A stretch of DNA of 64,000 nt from Epiperipatus broadwayi (Eukaryota > Onychophora > Udeonychophora > Euonychophora > Peripatidae). The position numbers and the translations under genes are program-made. Positions 1 through 11,752 of this stretch are shown piece by piece. The notes below the pieces were generated by a model. The model was not told the origin of the DNA, did not search any database, and saw nothing but the letters and a program-made list of their open reading frames with translations. The stretch spans positions 1,397,083 through 1,461,082 of the forward strand of contig JAQFVV010006452.1 in NCBI GenBank assembly GCA_028023455.1. Direction: 5' to 3'. The stretch's first letter is position 1. Each line of letters begins with the position of its first letter.

Positions 1-560
1 GAAAAAGTTTAAAATTTTCTAAACTTTTGACATTTATTGATAGATGATAGAAATAGTCCAAAGTAGTATCATGTTTCCTTCACCTTTATTGCTAAATGTT
101 TGTACACCTGATTAATATATATACTTAATTCTCTTTTTACATGATAGATTGGTTCCCAAAAATTACATGTAAAAGAAATTTGCATAAAAAATACATTGTA
201 TATATGGAAAATAAGGAGATCAGTTCTGAACCTAAGAAATCAGCAAAAATAATTAAATAAACCGTATGAAAAATTTTGTTAGAATGTTATATTTTTTGTG
301 TGATATCAAGTTTTATTTTATACACATTGAATATAAATAAAAAATAAGTTATAAAAACAAATTTCATTTGAAAAATTTTAAAATGCTTGAAAGTGATAAC
401 ATTTATGATAACACTCATTGGTTTCTTTACATAAACCATCGAAAACTTTTGTGTTCAAAATGTATCATCGCTTTCACTTTATATGTACAAAAATAATTGA
501 AATAAAGATTATTAATGGAATTTATTTTATTTTGGTACTCATTCATTAGACACACATACT
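1..560. other. AT-rich stretch, nothing recognised
   Basis: Very AT-rich, with stops in all frames and no motif or repeat I recognise. No gene is supported. Confidence 0.6.
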
Positions 561-569
561 GCTTGATGG

Positions 570-656
570 CATGATTTATGTGCTAAAACACATAAAAATG
601 CCATTTACATAGCCAACCATATTTTATGAAATGATTTATGTGCTAAAACACATAAC
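570..656. repeat. Short direct repeat pair
   Basis: The phrase 'atgatttatgtgctaaaaca' occurs twice, about 60 bp apart (near 571 and 631). Each copy contains a small inverted pair, 'tatgtg' / 'cacata'. It is probably a local tandem duplication. The 96-codon frame that follows (671-961) has no recognisable domain and I do not call it a gene. Confidence 0.6.
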
Positions 657-959
657 AACACCTTTTATTCATGGTCAAGCATATTTTTGCAGCCATGTGT
701 TACATGTATACAACAGTTCTGTTGTACTACACATTGCAGGCTGTGTTGTCACATCACACTATTATTTCTGTGAATTCGTACACTTCATGCTTATTTACAG
801 TATCATGTGAGGGTTGTGTGTCTTTCAATTGTATAAAAATCATTGTGAAGGAATTTTTTTTATTAAAATCACCAATTTGGCTAACCAATAATTATTGTAG
901 GGTTTACACACTTATGTCATCAACTTTTAAAGTGCAAAACCTTGTCAAAGGGTATGTCT

Positions 960-1180
960 GAACATAGTTTGAAGTAGGTAATGTATCAAATGACGTATTC
1001 TCCATAAACTCAACAAGACCAACAACATGGTGCAGAAAAACCCAGACGTTCCATTCTCTCATTTACCAACAGCAGAAGTTAACTTGGTTTGATGGATCCA
1101 GAATACCATTTGTTCAAGCTATATGTCTGATATATTACTGGAGCTGTGAACAGCTGGTTTTTTAATTTGTTGATCTTTAT
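960..1180. other. Unassigned sequence
   Basis: Slightly less AT-rich than its surroundings ('caagaccaacaacatggtgc'). No domain, repeat or RNA gene was recognised. Confidence 0.4.
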
Positions 1181-1189
1181 AGAAAAAAA

Positions 1190-1765
1190 AGAAAGCGTAA
1201 TAAAGTTTAAATTTGTTGATGTAATTTTTTTTTTAAAAAAAAAAAAAGGCGGAACAGAAAAAAAATAGCCTAATACATTTGAAATTTGTTGCTGTTGTTT
1301 TAAAAAAAAAATGGAACCAAAAGAAAAAACTTAATAATTTTTAAATTTGTTGATATTGTTTTCCAAAAAAAAAAAAAGTGGAACCAAAAAAAAGAGTAAT
1401 AAGTTGTGAAAACAAAAAAAAAAAGTGAATTAACTTTTACATTTATTGATTTTTTTTTTTTTTTTTAAAAAAAGAAAGAAAGAAACCAAAAAAAAGCAAC
1501 CGTAATAAGTTGAAAATTTTTTGATGATAATAAAAAAAGCTGACTAAGTTTGATATTAGTTGATTTTATTATTTAAAAAAAAGAAATGAACAGTAATGAA
1601 AATTTGTTGATGTTAATGAAAAAAGACATTCAAAAACTTAAAATTCTGTGTTTGATTTTTATTTTTTTAAATTTGTTGAAGATAATAAAAAATATATTTA
1701 AAAAGTACAAATTCTGTGTTTGATTTTTTTTTATAAGAAAAAAGAAAGAAATGGGAATGTTCATA
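1190..1765. repeat. Degenerate A-rich tandem array, unit about 60-80 bp
   Basis: A unit with the pattern 'aaatttgttgatgttgttt', then a run of A, then 'ggaaccaaaa' and 'aataagtt' recurs roughly seven to eight times with drift. The A runs vary in length. The conserved phrase 'tttgttgat' recurs near 1215, 1285, 1350, 1515, 1605 and 1672. It looks like a decayed minisatellite expanded around poly(A) runs. Confidence 0.65.
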
Positions 1766-1769
1766 TTTT

Positions 1770-3110
1770 ATAGTTTCTGCATAGCAACAACACCCTCAAG
1801 GAGCGTCTATGTCTAATCAACCAGTATCTTTATTTCATTTAACTTACGATTTTTTTTAACTTAACAACTAACACATTTGAAAAGTGAAATTGTAGGCTTC
1901 TGGAACTGTACATTTGTCAAAAATACAGGTGACATCCTGCTCACCTGTAAAACAGAAAAGTACCCAAGATTTTATTTGCTGTCACTGTCTGACAATAAAC
2001 ACATACATTTGTGCATGATCGGAATACCATTGCCATCACTAAAACTTGTAATGTATAATTTACCATCCGTTGACTTTTGTCAAAATTAATAAATATAAAT
2101 TTAAATTAATCAATTAAATTTAAACACAATATATAACATCAACACCAACAAGATTTTTTTTTAAAAAACCTAATGTTAAAATACAAACAAAGCATTAGTA
2201 TGAACAAGATATTTCCCTTTCAAAACAAAATGTTACAATGCAAACAAACAAATTTCTCTATTTGCAGGAATATTGCCAAAAAAGGGATTTTTGTTTTTAA
2301 AATAATGCGGAAAAAAGAGATTAAACTTTTTTAAAATTAGATGACAATAACAGACATAATTTGTTTTTTTTTAGTTTTGTGATGTAACCATGGTGAACTC
2401 AACCTCAGAAACAAATCTGTAAAAAAAACACTGAATTAAAAACATTTACAATCTTCTAAAAAGGAAAATAAATTATTTTATATTACTTATATCAAATTAT
2501 TTAAAATTTTAAAAAAATGTTTAATAACAACTTAAGACAATCTAAAAATAACTTTGAGAATGTAAGATGATTTTTTAAGCCTTTCCAGACAATAACATTC
2601 AAGTCTTCATTCCAATCATGAATATGTCACAGCAGCTCTAATCCCAAAGAATCATTTTTTTTACCGATCATATTGAAGAAAGAAAAAAATTTTTTTAAAT
2701 TAAACTCATGTTATTTCAAAATTGTGCAAAATAAAATCGTGTAAAAAGAGAATTAGATTATATATCTGGCAAGTGTAAAATTAGTTTGAGATTTAATCTT
2801 ACCAATGATGATTTAAATTCTAATATTGTAAAATAAATAATTTACGGTGCTAAATATTTAGATGTAATGTATTTTAGGTTAACTCCTATTTTTTTAATGG
2901 AATTAAATACCCTTCAAGATTCAGAAAATAACAATGTATTTAAAGTTAAAATGATACCACTTCTAGAAAAAGCATCGTAGACAATCCTCCTGATATATGA
3001 TGAAAAACAAAGTTAAAGTGATATCACATTAACTTTAAATATATTGTTATTTGCAGAAGCTGAAGGACTATTCAATTATTTAAAAAAATAAACAGTTGCA
3101 ATGAATTAAT
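1770..3110. other. AT-rich stretch without gene
   Basis: Poly(A) and poly(T) runs and stops in every frame. The 70-codon frame at 1877-2089 lacks domain character. No repeat was recognised. Confidence 0.5.
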
Positions 3111-3111
3111 T

Positions 3112-3140
3112 TCAAATATATATATATATATATATATTGT
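3112..3140. repeat. (TA)n microsatellite
   Basis: Uninterrupted alternating TA of about 23-25 bp, followed by a less AT-rich segment ('gtaaccagatgcatgactaa'). Confidence 0.9.
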
Positions 3141-3580
3141 AACCAGATGCATGACTAACCCCACTCTTTGTTGGTTTTATTTCCTGATGAGCATATTGCA
3201 GGAAGGAACTATCGATTGACATTCCTCAATGCAGACATCACCCCACCTACAACAATATTTCCTGCTTATCAGAGAATGTAGCACCATCGAGACTGGAAGC
3301 AGCTAGAAAATTATTTTTGGTTTCCCAAATGGCACCACTAGAGTTCCATCTCACTACAACCTTACTTACCATCATCTGGCTATGCCGAACATAGCTCAGG
3401 AGGCATGAGATTCTTAAGAGAAAGATGCAATGAAGGACTAATGATGCAAAATAGAATTGAACAATTATATTAATTTTAAGTAACAACAATTTTATTTAAC
3501 AACAATTCATTAGCAAGTCCTTCTAATATAGCTGACTATCCATATTCAAGTGAAAGCTCATTTTTTTTAGTTCATATAAT
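3140..3580. other. Unassigned, mixed composition
   Basis: Somewhat higher GC than its surroundings, with an 80-codon minus-strand frame (3247-3489) of no recognised domain. It could be an old repeat fragment. Confidence 0.3.
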
Positions 3581-4400
3581 GAGAAGAAATCTAGAAATAT
3601 TTCAGGTAGGTTATTCGAGCAGAAACCCATTTTTCAGTTCACATAATGAGAAAATGTCTAAAGATGCATTTCAGGTAGATATATGTATACAATAAATATA
3701 TAAATATTGATAATCACATTTTGATGCTGATAGAAGCATTTCAGGAAGGGATTCAGATAATATATAAATGTTCATAATTATATTCTGATGTTGATTGAAG
3801 CATTTCAGGTAGATATACATATACATTTAATATGCAAATGATTTTAACCATTAATTTCAGGTCTGTAGAAGCATTTTAAGCAGATACATATACACAATTT
3901 ATACATAAATGTTTTTGGACTATTGATTTCAAGTCTATAGAAGACTTTCAAGTAGATGCACAGATAATATCAGTATTGCAATTATTATTCCAGATATGTG
4001 AAAGCATTTCAGGTAGATATACAGATAATATCAGTATTGCAATTATTATTCCAGGTATTTGTAAAAGCATTTCAGGGAGGTATACATATTATATTAATAC
4101 ATAAATGTTTGTAATCATTTATCCCGGGTCTGTAGAAACATTTTGAGTAGATGTACAGATAATATCAGTAGTATAATTATTATTCCAGGTATGAGCATTT
4201 CATGTAGGTATACTTATTATATTAATACATAAATATTTGTAATCATTTATTCCGGATCTGTAGAAGCATTTTGAGTAGATGTACAGATAGTATCAGTATT
4301 ACAATTATTATTCCAGATTTTTGGAGCATTTCATTTTATTATTGTTAAGAACCTCTACAGGTAGGTAAACAGGTAATATCAGCAATTCCAAGTTTGTGGA
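3580..4400. repeat. Decayed minisatellite, 'agcatttcaggtaga' units
   Basis: About a dozen imperfect tandem units share 'gaagcatttcaggtagatat', 'acagataatatcagtattgc' and 'aattattattccag'. Spacing varies from about 60 to 125 bp, and higher-order doublets are visible: 3955-4015 repeats at 4018-4080 and again at 4150 and 4270. The array ends just before an inserted SINE. Confidence 0.75.
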
Positions 4401-4429
4401 GCATTTATAATCCAATCAAGTATAGATTA

Positions 4430-4527
4430 TTAATGGTCAAGAGGTCAGCGACAGCTGCTTTACAAGCAGTTGTCCAGGGTTAGCGGGTTCACTTCCGGCT
4501 GATGCTATGACACATGAGGAAAAAATC
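4430..4527 (+). mobile_element. tRNA-derived SINE (family S1)
   Basis: A tRNA-like body with an A-box region ('ggtcaagaggtcagc'), an anticodon-arm-like 'gctgctttacaagcag', a B-box-like 'gggttcacttcc' (4486-4497) and the family tail 'gatgctatgacacatga' followed by A-rich sequence. The same head-body-tail occurs at 14.07, 29.24, 38.68, 41.80, 43.21 and 46.42 kb. The family-wide loop 'CTTGCAAG' would put TGC in the anticodon position, suggesting descent from a tRNA-Ala-like gene, but the A-box does not settle the identity. Confidence 0.8.
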
Positions 4528-4782
4528 ACGTATAGATGTATATTTATAAACATACATTTTATTTTATTAAGATACAGATAACATGCACATAGCATTTATG
4601 ATTTACATAGTATTTTATTATTTTTATCATATCTTTGATTTTTGTAATTGAATTTCCATTTAGCTGGTTCATTTGAAATAACTATTACCATTATTATTAA
4701 AAGTATTTCTATTATTTAAACATATTTTAAATTTTATGAAATAATTGGTGTTTAACTAATGAAGTATATAACACATATATAT

Positions 4783-4899
4783 TGTAATGGGCACACATGC
4801 TGTTACATTATTCTAATAAATAAAATTAAAATTAAAACTAAAAAGTTCGCAAATAAAAATTTGTTTTTAAAAATTGAAAATTAAAAGTCATCTAAACTC

Positions 4900-4931
<32 letters not shown>

Positions 4932-5250
4932 GCACAGATGGAAAAATATTAAAAGAAAACTTCATTAAAAAAAGAAAAAAAAGTATTTTAAAACTAAATT
5001 TTAAGAAAAAACTTAAAAGATTTAAAGATAAAAATATATCTTTAAGAATGTACAAAATTTAATTACTTCTATTGTGTAAAAGGCTAAAAATGGAAATGAT
5101 TATTTTTAATTAGTCTAAGTAAACTAGCCTTTGGGCATCTCAAAATTTATGATTAAAGGTCAGATAGGAGATAAAACAACCAATAAAATCCCTCAGGAAA
5201 CAGACCATAGTGAAAGAAACATCATCATGACATCATGTTCAGTTGTTAAG
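4783..5250 (-). mobile_element. LTR fragment, same family as the solo LTR at 39.2 kb
   Basis: Begins 'TGTAATGGGCACACATGC' and 'TGTTACA', matching the reverse complement of the end of the 39,191-41,395 LTR. It then follows that LTR for about 450 bp: 'aaaagttcgca', 'actcatatat', 'gcacagat', 'aaaactaaattttaa', 'tggaaatgatt', 'ggtcagatagga'. It is orientated opposite to the 39-kb copy, has a (TA)n expansion inside, and stops where a hammerhead-type element begins. Confidence 0.75.
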
Positions 5251-5254
5251 CTAT

Positions 5255-5545
5255 CTATTAGTTTGTTAAGCTGGATTTGAAGACATTATATGTCTGATAA
5301 ATTTCATGCTTTCAAACTGATAGAAACGTGTTTGATAAGTGCTGACTTTAGAGTTGGTATTTAGATCTACTTTCTAGTCTCCCAAGCCTTCACTGAAGTG
5401 AGCCAATAAGCTTGAAACCAGCTGGTCTGGAGGTTGGCGACAATGATAGAGATTTTAAATTCTATTTCTCTCGGCATTTATGTAAACAAAAGCTTGTTAG
5501 GAGCTATTGGTAAAGCTCCATCTAGTGATCATATATATATATATA
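5255..5545 (+). mobile_element. Hammerhead-bearing element, family H3 (single arm)
   Basis: Matches one arm of the palindromic element at 14.6-15.5 kb: 'ttgaagacat', 'atgtctgataaatttcatgc', 'ttgaaaccagctggtctgga', 'agctattggtaaagctccat', 'ctagtgatcat'. It ends at a (TA)n run (5526-5549). The hammerhead-type core is at 5381-5437. There is no protein-coding frame. Confidence 0.65.
5381..5437 (+). ncRNA. Degenerate type I hammerhead ribozyme motif (H3)
   Basis: CTGAAGT at 5393-5399 (last core A replaced by T), stem II AGC/GCT around 5401-5412, GAAA at 5414-5417, self-complementary stem III ACCAGCTGGT, cleavage triplet GTC, then TGGA pairing with TTCA to start stem I. The A9 substitution should lower or abolish activity. 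Confidence 0.5.
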
Positions 5546-5559
5546 TATAGATGGTTTTA

Positions 5560-5890
5560 TAAATCTAAAATTATTATTTAAAGCATATAGGAAATAATAA
5601 TATTTTATTTAGAATGAAACAATTAATATTACGTGGTAATATATAAAGTAATGCTACTGATACTTAGCCTTGTAAGACTGCAATAAAAAAAATCAAAAAT
5701 GAAAAAGACTTGCAAATAAATTAGAAAAAGTGAAAATAAAAAAGCTTTATTATAAAAGACAAAAAATCATAAAGAACAGTCAATGGAATGACACAGAAGG
5801 GTGAGAATTAGACATGTTAAAAAATGTTCTCACATAAAATATAATAATTAAAATTTTTATTTATAATTAAGATTTTGATTTACATAATAT
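5560..5890. other. AT-rich stretch without gene
   Basis: No domain or repeat family recognised. Confidence 0.4.
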
Positions 5891-5894
5891 TGAT

Positions 5895-6445
5895 AGCATT
5901 TTTATTTATTTTATTTATATAACAAAAGAATCAAGCTTATATAATAATCAATTAATTTTACTAGCATAGTGTCAGAGTGTAATTTTATTTAGAAAATAAT
6001 AAACCCTCCTCACTAGCATTGTATATAATATCAAATCAGTGATGTTAAATGTGAGGATACTCTCATTTCAGTCACAAGATAAAGACTTTGAGGAATTTGA
6101 CATTATGCTACTAAAATTCATTGATTATTATATAGTTTAACATCTAATATTAGCATGAAGTAAATTATAATATTTCATAAGTGTTAATAAGATTATAAAG
6201 GAAATGAATGTAAAGTGAATGATTTAATATATTCATGCTCTCAATTCAAGACACTTAAGATTGGTCCATGCAAGTGCATTTAGGGTTGAAAATAAGATGG
6301 TCATTCTTATTTTCTCAAAGTCTTTATCTTGTGTCTGGAATAAAAGTACCCTCACATTTAACATCACTGATTTAATACTATGTACGACACTAGTGGGAAG
6401 GGTTTATTATCTTCTAAGTAGAATCAAGCTTATAATAAATGCTGT
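5895..6445. mobile_element. Palindromic element P1 (about 550 bp)
   Basis: Arms around 5995-6095 and 6313-6415 are inverted copies ('cagtgatgttaaatgtgagg' against its complement 'cctcacatttaacatcactg', and 'acaagataaagactttgag' against its complement). The centre contains 'cacttaagattggtccatgc', related to the palindrome at 18.46-18.91 kb. The 82-codon frame at 6261-6509 falls inside and is spurious. It is either a foldback or MITE-like element or an inverted-arm retroelement; I saw no clear hammerhead core. Confidence 0.6.
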
Positions 6446-6636
6446 GATATTGGTGAAATTCAACATTGTGAACTTTTCAAAGCAAATCCTTACCTATAAA
6501 TGGCTTTAAATATACAAATCTAACAGACTGGTAATAGTGTCTTTTTTCTGAATAATATAGTTTTATACACTGCAATGTAGGTTATTTCTGACTTATTCTT
6601 TAGCTTTTATTAATTAAAAATTCATTGCTCATTGTC

Positions 6637-7415
6637 ATATCTGACCCTGCCTTCAAAAGTGGACTATTCCAGATTCCTTGCCTGATTGACTAGCACCCAG
6701 TTGCTATCCAAAGGGATTAAAATCTTCACTGGGGTTCGCACACCAAATCCGTGTGCAGTCATGGCTAAGTGGTTAAGGCTACTGAGTGGAAATCAGTTGG
6801 GATTTTTCTGGGTCATCCTGTCAACTGTGCCAAATCTGTTCTATTTGGTTAGGCTTGCAGGTTCATTTCCAAACCAACAGATACAAAAAGAATAACTATT
6901 CAGCAATTAATATGTACAATTTATTAGTCCAAAAATATACACCCATTAGTTGAACAAACGAATATAGTTGATACACTTGAATGCTGAAATAGTCGAGCCA
7001 AGTACGGAACTTACTTCTAGATAAATGATTATCCTGCCTCATGAACACTGGTAAGACTCTTCCAGCTATGTATTTAGCTTGCTTTGAGTCAGCTCTAATT
7101 CAGAAGTAGCAGTTTCCAGTCCGTAGGTGAACTTGCCTCACTGTGTGGGCATCGCGATAATGATTAGATAAATACCTTTGCTGATGGCAGAAGGTTTAAT
7201 GGAGAGCATGTTCTGTCATTCAGGTTAACAGAAGTAATTGCTCCTTGCCTCCAAAAGGCTGATTATTTAAAGGCAGATCCCCTACCTTACTGGAAACACA
7301 TGGATTTGGTGCGTGAACCCCAGTGAAGGTTTTAATCCCTTTGGATAGCAACTGGGTGCTAGCCAATCAGGCAAGGAATCTGTAGTAGTCCACTTCTGAA
7401 GGCAGGGTCAGATAT
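6637..7415. mobile_element. Terminal-inverted-repeat element P2 (about 780 bp)
   Basis: The outer arms are inverted repeats of about 120 bp: left 'atatctgaccctgccttc' (6637) and right 'ggcagggtcagatat' (ending 7415), continuing through 'agcacccagttgctatcc' and 'cactggggttc'. The interior is unique and contains a tRNA-Ser-like sequence. There is no transposase frame. A non-autonomous DNA transposon is the simplest reading. Confidence 0.7.
6757..6890 (+). pseudogene. tRNA-Ser-like pseudogene or SINE head
   Basis: Starts 'gcagtcatggctaagtggtt', close to the acceptor/D-arm of eukaryotic tRNA-Ser (GCAGTCGTGGCCGAGTGG). The anticodon arm 'ctgagtggaaatcag' places GGA (Ser) in the anticodon. A long variable region follows, and the B-box region is degenerate ('ggttcatttcc' near 6860) and displaced by inserted sequence. 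The acceptor stem cannot close, so it is not a working tRNA. Confidence 0.55.
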
Positions 7416-7429
7416 AACACTCATATTAT

Positions 7430-8460
7430 TGCTTCTACACTGGAAAAAGATATCACTTCAACAGTGTATTATCACCAAACTCCCTATTAAACTTTTCAAT
7501 AATTTCCTTCCATCTAGATTTTTGTACTTTATAAATATCTTGCATTAACTGCAAAAATATATGATTTTGAATTCCTTAATTTTATCTTATGAACATAAAA
7601 ATATGTATATGTGTGAAAGTATGTATGTAAATTTATATGCCATTTCCATGACTAACAATTCAATCATAAGCACATAAAATTTGGAAATTTTTAAGGCTCC
7701 AATTAGACATGGTGTTATTTTTTAAATAGTCAGTTAAAAAAATTTAAGTAAGTGGTGCACAAGGTAAATATTTGTCTTTTTTTTTTGTTTCTCTGTGGGG
7801 ATCTTTTCATGGGAACATCTGTCTCCCTTACATGTTATTTATTACATATTTTACTTCTTAACCTTTATATGTGCATGAATATTCATGACAAATAATTTAA
7901 GATAAAATAATTATCAAACTACAATATTGTTTCAGTTTAAAGTTAACAGAATTAATTATATTAATACTAAGCTGGTATAAATTTTTTACATGTGTGCTTG
8001 TAAAAACAAAAATAGTATAGGAAACCAGAATATATTCGGATAACAGGAAAATACTAGAATACATTTAAAAATAATTTTCTTTACCTCTTAATCTATGAAA
8101 TAGTCTTTTTTATTTTTAAATACTTGGATAAACATGTTATACATATATATTTAACCATAAATGCTGGACAGCTAACTGTGTCATATGGAAATTATACAAA
8201 ATACATCTGTACAGTACAGTGGAATATCAGCAATCTGCTGTGAACGCAACCTTACAATTAGGCACAAAATGGCTTCCTAATTGCAGTGTTACCTTAGTAA
8301 CAGGATGCTGATATTCTATAGGTTTGTTTAATCATGGGTTAGGCTGATGTAATATGTATATATGTATGTATACTGTTATGTAGGAATAACTTTGTTTTCA
8401 TTTAAAAAATAAGTCCAGCAATATAAAAAAATAATATTAAATCTACTTGTAATATGTAAT
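7430..8460. other. AT-rich stretch without gene
   Basis: No frame above about 60 codons, and only low-complexity runs. A segment at 8215-8315 ('gaatatcagcaatctgctgt' with 'taacaggatgctgatattct') is a small imperfect inverted repeat. Confidence 0.45.
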
Positions 8461-8465
8461 ATATG

Positions 8466-8548
8466 ATATGATCACCATCTCTTATGCTGGCATCCATTGA
8501 TTACTCTGGTTGGCACAGGGCACTACTGCATGGAGAGTTTTACCTGTT
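8466..8548 (+). mobile_element. Remnant of hammerhead element family H1, fused to LINE
   Basis: 'gatcaccatctcttatgct' (the tip of an inverted arm) is joined directly to 'ggcatccattgattactctg', 'ggcactactgcatggagag' and 'tttacctgtt', which is the distal end of the H1 unit. The hammerhead core is absent. The remnant runs without spacer into the LINE 3' end that follows, at a shared 'tctgagac'. Confidence 0.65.
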
Positions 8549-8960
8549 CTGAGACCTGGACACTTAATAGAAGAGCAATACAGAGACTCCAGACCACTCA
8601 AAGGAGCATGGAGAGATGCATGTTGGGAGTAACAAGAAGAGATGGAAAATGCAATGTATGGGTAAGAGAACAAACAGGTGTTACTGACCTCATTGAAAAA
8701 ATTAAAAGATTGAAGTGGAGTTGGGCTGGACGTATTGCTAGAAGAGATGATAATAGATGGACAATTGAAATCTTAAACTGGATTTCAAGAGATTGTAAAA
8801 GACCCAGAAAGAAATCATATGTGAGATGGATGGATGAAATAAGAAAGTATGCAGGGGTGATGTGGAGAAGAGAAGCTAAACATCAGATAAGATGGATTAA
8901 ACTTGGAGAGACCGTCATCCTGGAGTGGAATGATAATGGTTGATGATGATGATGATGATG
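8549..8960 (+). pseudogene. 3' end of an RTE-like LINE (truncated)
   Basis: Encodes the C-terminal end of a non-LTR retrotransposon polyprotein, with ETWTLNRRAIQRLQTTQRS followed by RLKWSWAGRIARRDD and a W-rich tail. Nearly the same sequence occurs at 35,402-35,797 in the longer copy. The block 'RLKWxGHxARrdD ... W' is characteristic of RTE-type elements. The frame runs open to TGA at 8941-8943, then a (TGA)n tail, which is the usual simple-repeat 3' end of RTE elements. Everything upstream (endonuclease, RT) is missing: a dead-on-arrival 5'-truncated insertion, or a chimera with the H1 fragment upstream. Confidence 0.85.
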
Positions 8961-8969
8961 GTGATACTA

Positions 8970-10260
8970 GTCATGGCTGCTGTAGTTTACTATTACCTCA
9001 TACTCTAATGCATTTTGTTCTCATATAATTATTTAAATTAATTTCAACGTTTGTGATTTATAATTTAGAGCTGCATCAAAAATATCAAAATCAATTACTT
9101 TTTCTGATGTATATATATATATTAAATAAAATATTTTTAAATAAATCAAAGCCACTAGTATTACCCTAATTTTAATTTAAAAAAAAAAAAAACATTATCA
9201 AGTAGGAATGTTAAAGTCATTTTTTAATTCATAGATTATACTTTTTCAGATACTTTAAATATGTTAACACATAATTTAGAACACAATGCATATCATTATT
9301 TTTTTTAATTATTAAAGATGATTAATAAATATATATATGAAATTTTATTACAAAAAATAATAGACGGAAATTAGATTATCTGACGATATCGCTGGAGTTT
9401 TGATTGACCTTAATTAGATTTCTTGTCAATTATTTGAAACTGAAATAAATTAATTAAACCTGAAAGGAAAAACATAATTAATTCTTAACCAAACCTTACT
9501 AATTACTTGTAAAATCAATCTGTTTAGCATTTTGTATAATAATAGTATTGTATTTATTGTTCCTGCTGTGTGCCAGTCTTGCCATCATTTTATACTGGCG
9601 ATATCTGTCTGTAAAATTCTTTACTTAATTTATTTACCTATTTACAAGAACGGATATAATCGGGTTTTTTTAAATTTTTTTAATGTGGTTAAAATTAGAA
9701 TTATCTTAGTCCATTATTGAATAGCCAAATAAACTAGATATATATCATTAAATCCAGATGGCACGACGAATTTAATTAACGTTCGCTAAATAATAATAAT
9801 TACATTTTCGCCTCTAATAGCATTAAATATTTTGTTATATATAAATTAATTAAAAAATTAAATATTTTAACTCATTTACATGTTAAAAAAAAAACTTGTC
9901 TTGCTTTTTGCCTTTTATTAATCGTTTTCATGGTAGTTTATTGTCAATGGTTGCTTATGAATAGGCTGATTTGGCCAAATTTAAATACGTTTTGTTGTCT
10001 TCGTTATCAGATCTTAATATTATCTTTTATCTGTATAAGAAATATTAAGAATAATATTTAGAAGCAATGTTTTAAAATAATAATAATATATTTTACAATA
10101 ATATAAATTTTTAAAAACATAAGTCTTATGTAAAGAATTTAATGGTGATTATTTAAAACTAATTAGAATTAGAATTAAATATTTAATTATATTTAATTTA
10201 ATATGTAAAAATATCAGTTAAACTAAAAAAAAATATGAAGTTTTAGTGTGTATAAAAAAA
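8970..10260. other. AT-rich stretch without gene
   Basis: Stops in all frames, poly(A)/poly(T) runs and a short (TA)n at 9110-9122. No recognised element. Confidence 0.45.
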
Positions 10261-10265
10261 ATGTA

Positions 10266-11315
10266 CACACCCGGGTCTCTTTTTACGCGGATTTATTTAA
10301 CACGATTTTGAAGTTACGCGATTCGTGTTTAACCGGAAGTCGAACTCCGATATTGCGCCATTACTTTAAATAATAAATTTCACGCACTTACGTTTTATTG
10401 AAAGTTAGCAGATTATTGGAATTCCACTTTCAACTTAGTAATTTCAATATTTTCAGTGCTTTATAATAGTAAGATTTTATGCAATAATGAAATTAAAATC
10501 ATGATTTCCACATTTTATGTATACACACATTAAATTTTACAAGATTATAACGTAAATTTGTTCAAACATTGTGCGTGTTAATTTTGCATTTTAAATCACA
10601 TTCTGTTTTTGCTTTTTAAAAAAGAATGTTTAATCAATTATTAATCATTTAGTGTCTGCAAGTTTATTTTTAAAAGGTCAGTAATAGCAGTGGGCACAAT
10701 TAAATTTGACAATTAAAATCTGATTTTTAATTGTAATTAACAATTTAAAAATTACTTACGGCGACTTGAAATTTGATTTTTAAACGGAATTGAAAATTAA
10801 AGACAAAAATAAGAATTTAATTTTTAGTTGTTAGTTTCATAAACAATTAATAAAATCATCGTCTCAAAGATTAATTACTAATTACGTTGTCACCAGAAAA
10901 CCACTGTCACAACATGAGTGTGAAGTTGGCGCTAGTTGTTTGCAAATGAACAATGTTTTTCGGCAAATAGCTATAATAATTAAAACGTGTATAAAAAAAT
11001 GTCAATTACTGTACTGTAAATTATGCATAAAAATATATTATTTTGAATAAAATTAAATATTATAGTTAAAAAAAGTTTGTCTTGTATCAATTTTTTTCAA
11101 ATTTGAAATTTTTTATTAGTCATATTTTATTTCCTTATTTTTTTCTTTGTGTGAATTTTAAAGTAATTTTACTTGGTGCTTTGCTTTTATGCGAATTTTG
11201 AAACTCACAGACCGCATCCCTCCTTTTTCAATGTAAGTTACATCTATTTTTGCGCGATTTCGTTTGCGCGTGGTTTCTAAGGAACCTATCTATTGCGTAA
11301 AATGAGACCCAGGTG
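10266..11315. mobile_element. pogo/Tigger-like non-autonomous DNA transposon (1.05 kb)
   Basis: Inverted ends: left 'cacacccgggtctctttt' then 'tacgcgg', right (complement) 'cacctgggtctcatttta' then 'cgcaatagataggttcc'. Both are flanked by TA (10264-10265 and 11316-11317), as expected for Tc1/mariner-superfamily target duplication. The TIR text (GTCTCNTTTTACGC, GGTTCC, ACGCG-rich subterminal) resembles pogo/Tigger termini. The interior has no transposase frame. Internal 'aattaaaaatc' blocks are low complexity. Confidence 0.7.
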
Positions 11316-11374
11316 TATTGTTATATTTGATACACAATCTATTATAATAGAATATTTATATTTAAACAGGATGT

Positions 11375-11752
11375 GATGTGATATACTATGACTTCTCCTT
11401 AAATGGAGTTAGGAATCTCTCAGCAACTACACCCAAAGAAACCTGTTAGCCACTTTACCTTCCCCTTCCATTTCGCACCCAAAGTTTTCCCATAATCTGC
11501 TCCATCCCACTTCTACAACATAACCTTTGTCAACTCTATGGCCTTTATATCTAAATCCTCCTTATCTTTTCCCAAACCCAGCATAAAAACCAATAACCCA
11601 CTTTCTGTATAATCACTTTGTTCATATTTATTCTTCCATAACTTCATTATTTGTACCCTTTCTGCTTTCAAGCATTTACATTCAATCAACAGATGCCTAA
11701 TATTTTCTATGCCTTCCTTACACAATTTGCAGACTAAACCAGGCAAAATTCT
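11375..11752 (-). pseudogene. 3' end of a CR1-like LINE
   Basis: The minus-strand frame 11513-11746 carries a C-x2-C-x8-H-x4-C zinc knuckle (CKLC...H...C) followed by 'LVFMLGLGKDKEDLDIKA', nearly matching the C-terminus of the longer minus-strand element at 19.86-20.10 kb ('LVFMLGLEKDKGDLDIK'). The 3' UTR also matches ('aggaatctct', then a 'tatcacatcac' end). It is 5'-truncated and abuts a hammerhead-element remnant at 11,752. Confidence 0.8.

Noticed and set aside
671-961. 96-codon plus-strand ORF with hydrophobic, Cys/Tyr-rich translation
   Set aside because: No domain, start context or repeat support; length is within chance expectation for this composition.
1190-1765. CRISPR-like array
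   Set aside because: Unit lengths drift and there are no constant repeats with unique spacers; context is eukaryotic.
3150-3240. 'cctgatgagcatattgcagg' followed by 'aaggaac' as another hammerhead
   Set aside because: CTGATGA is present and GCA/TGC could form stem II, but there is no GAAA box at the right place and no stem I or III partner.
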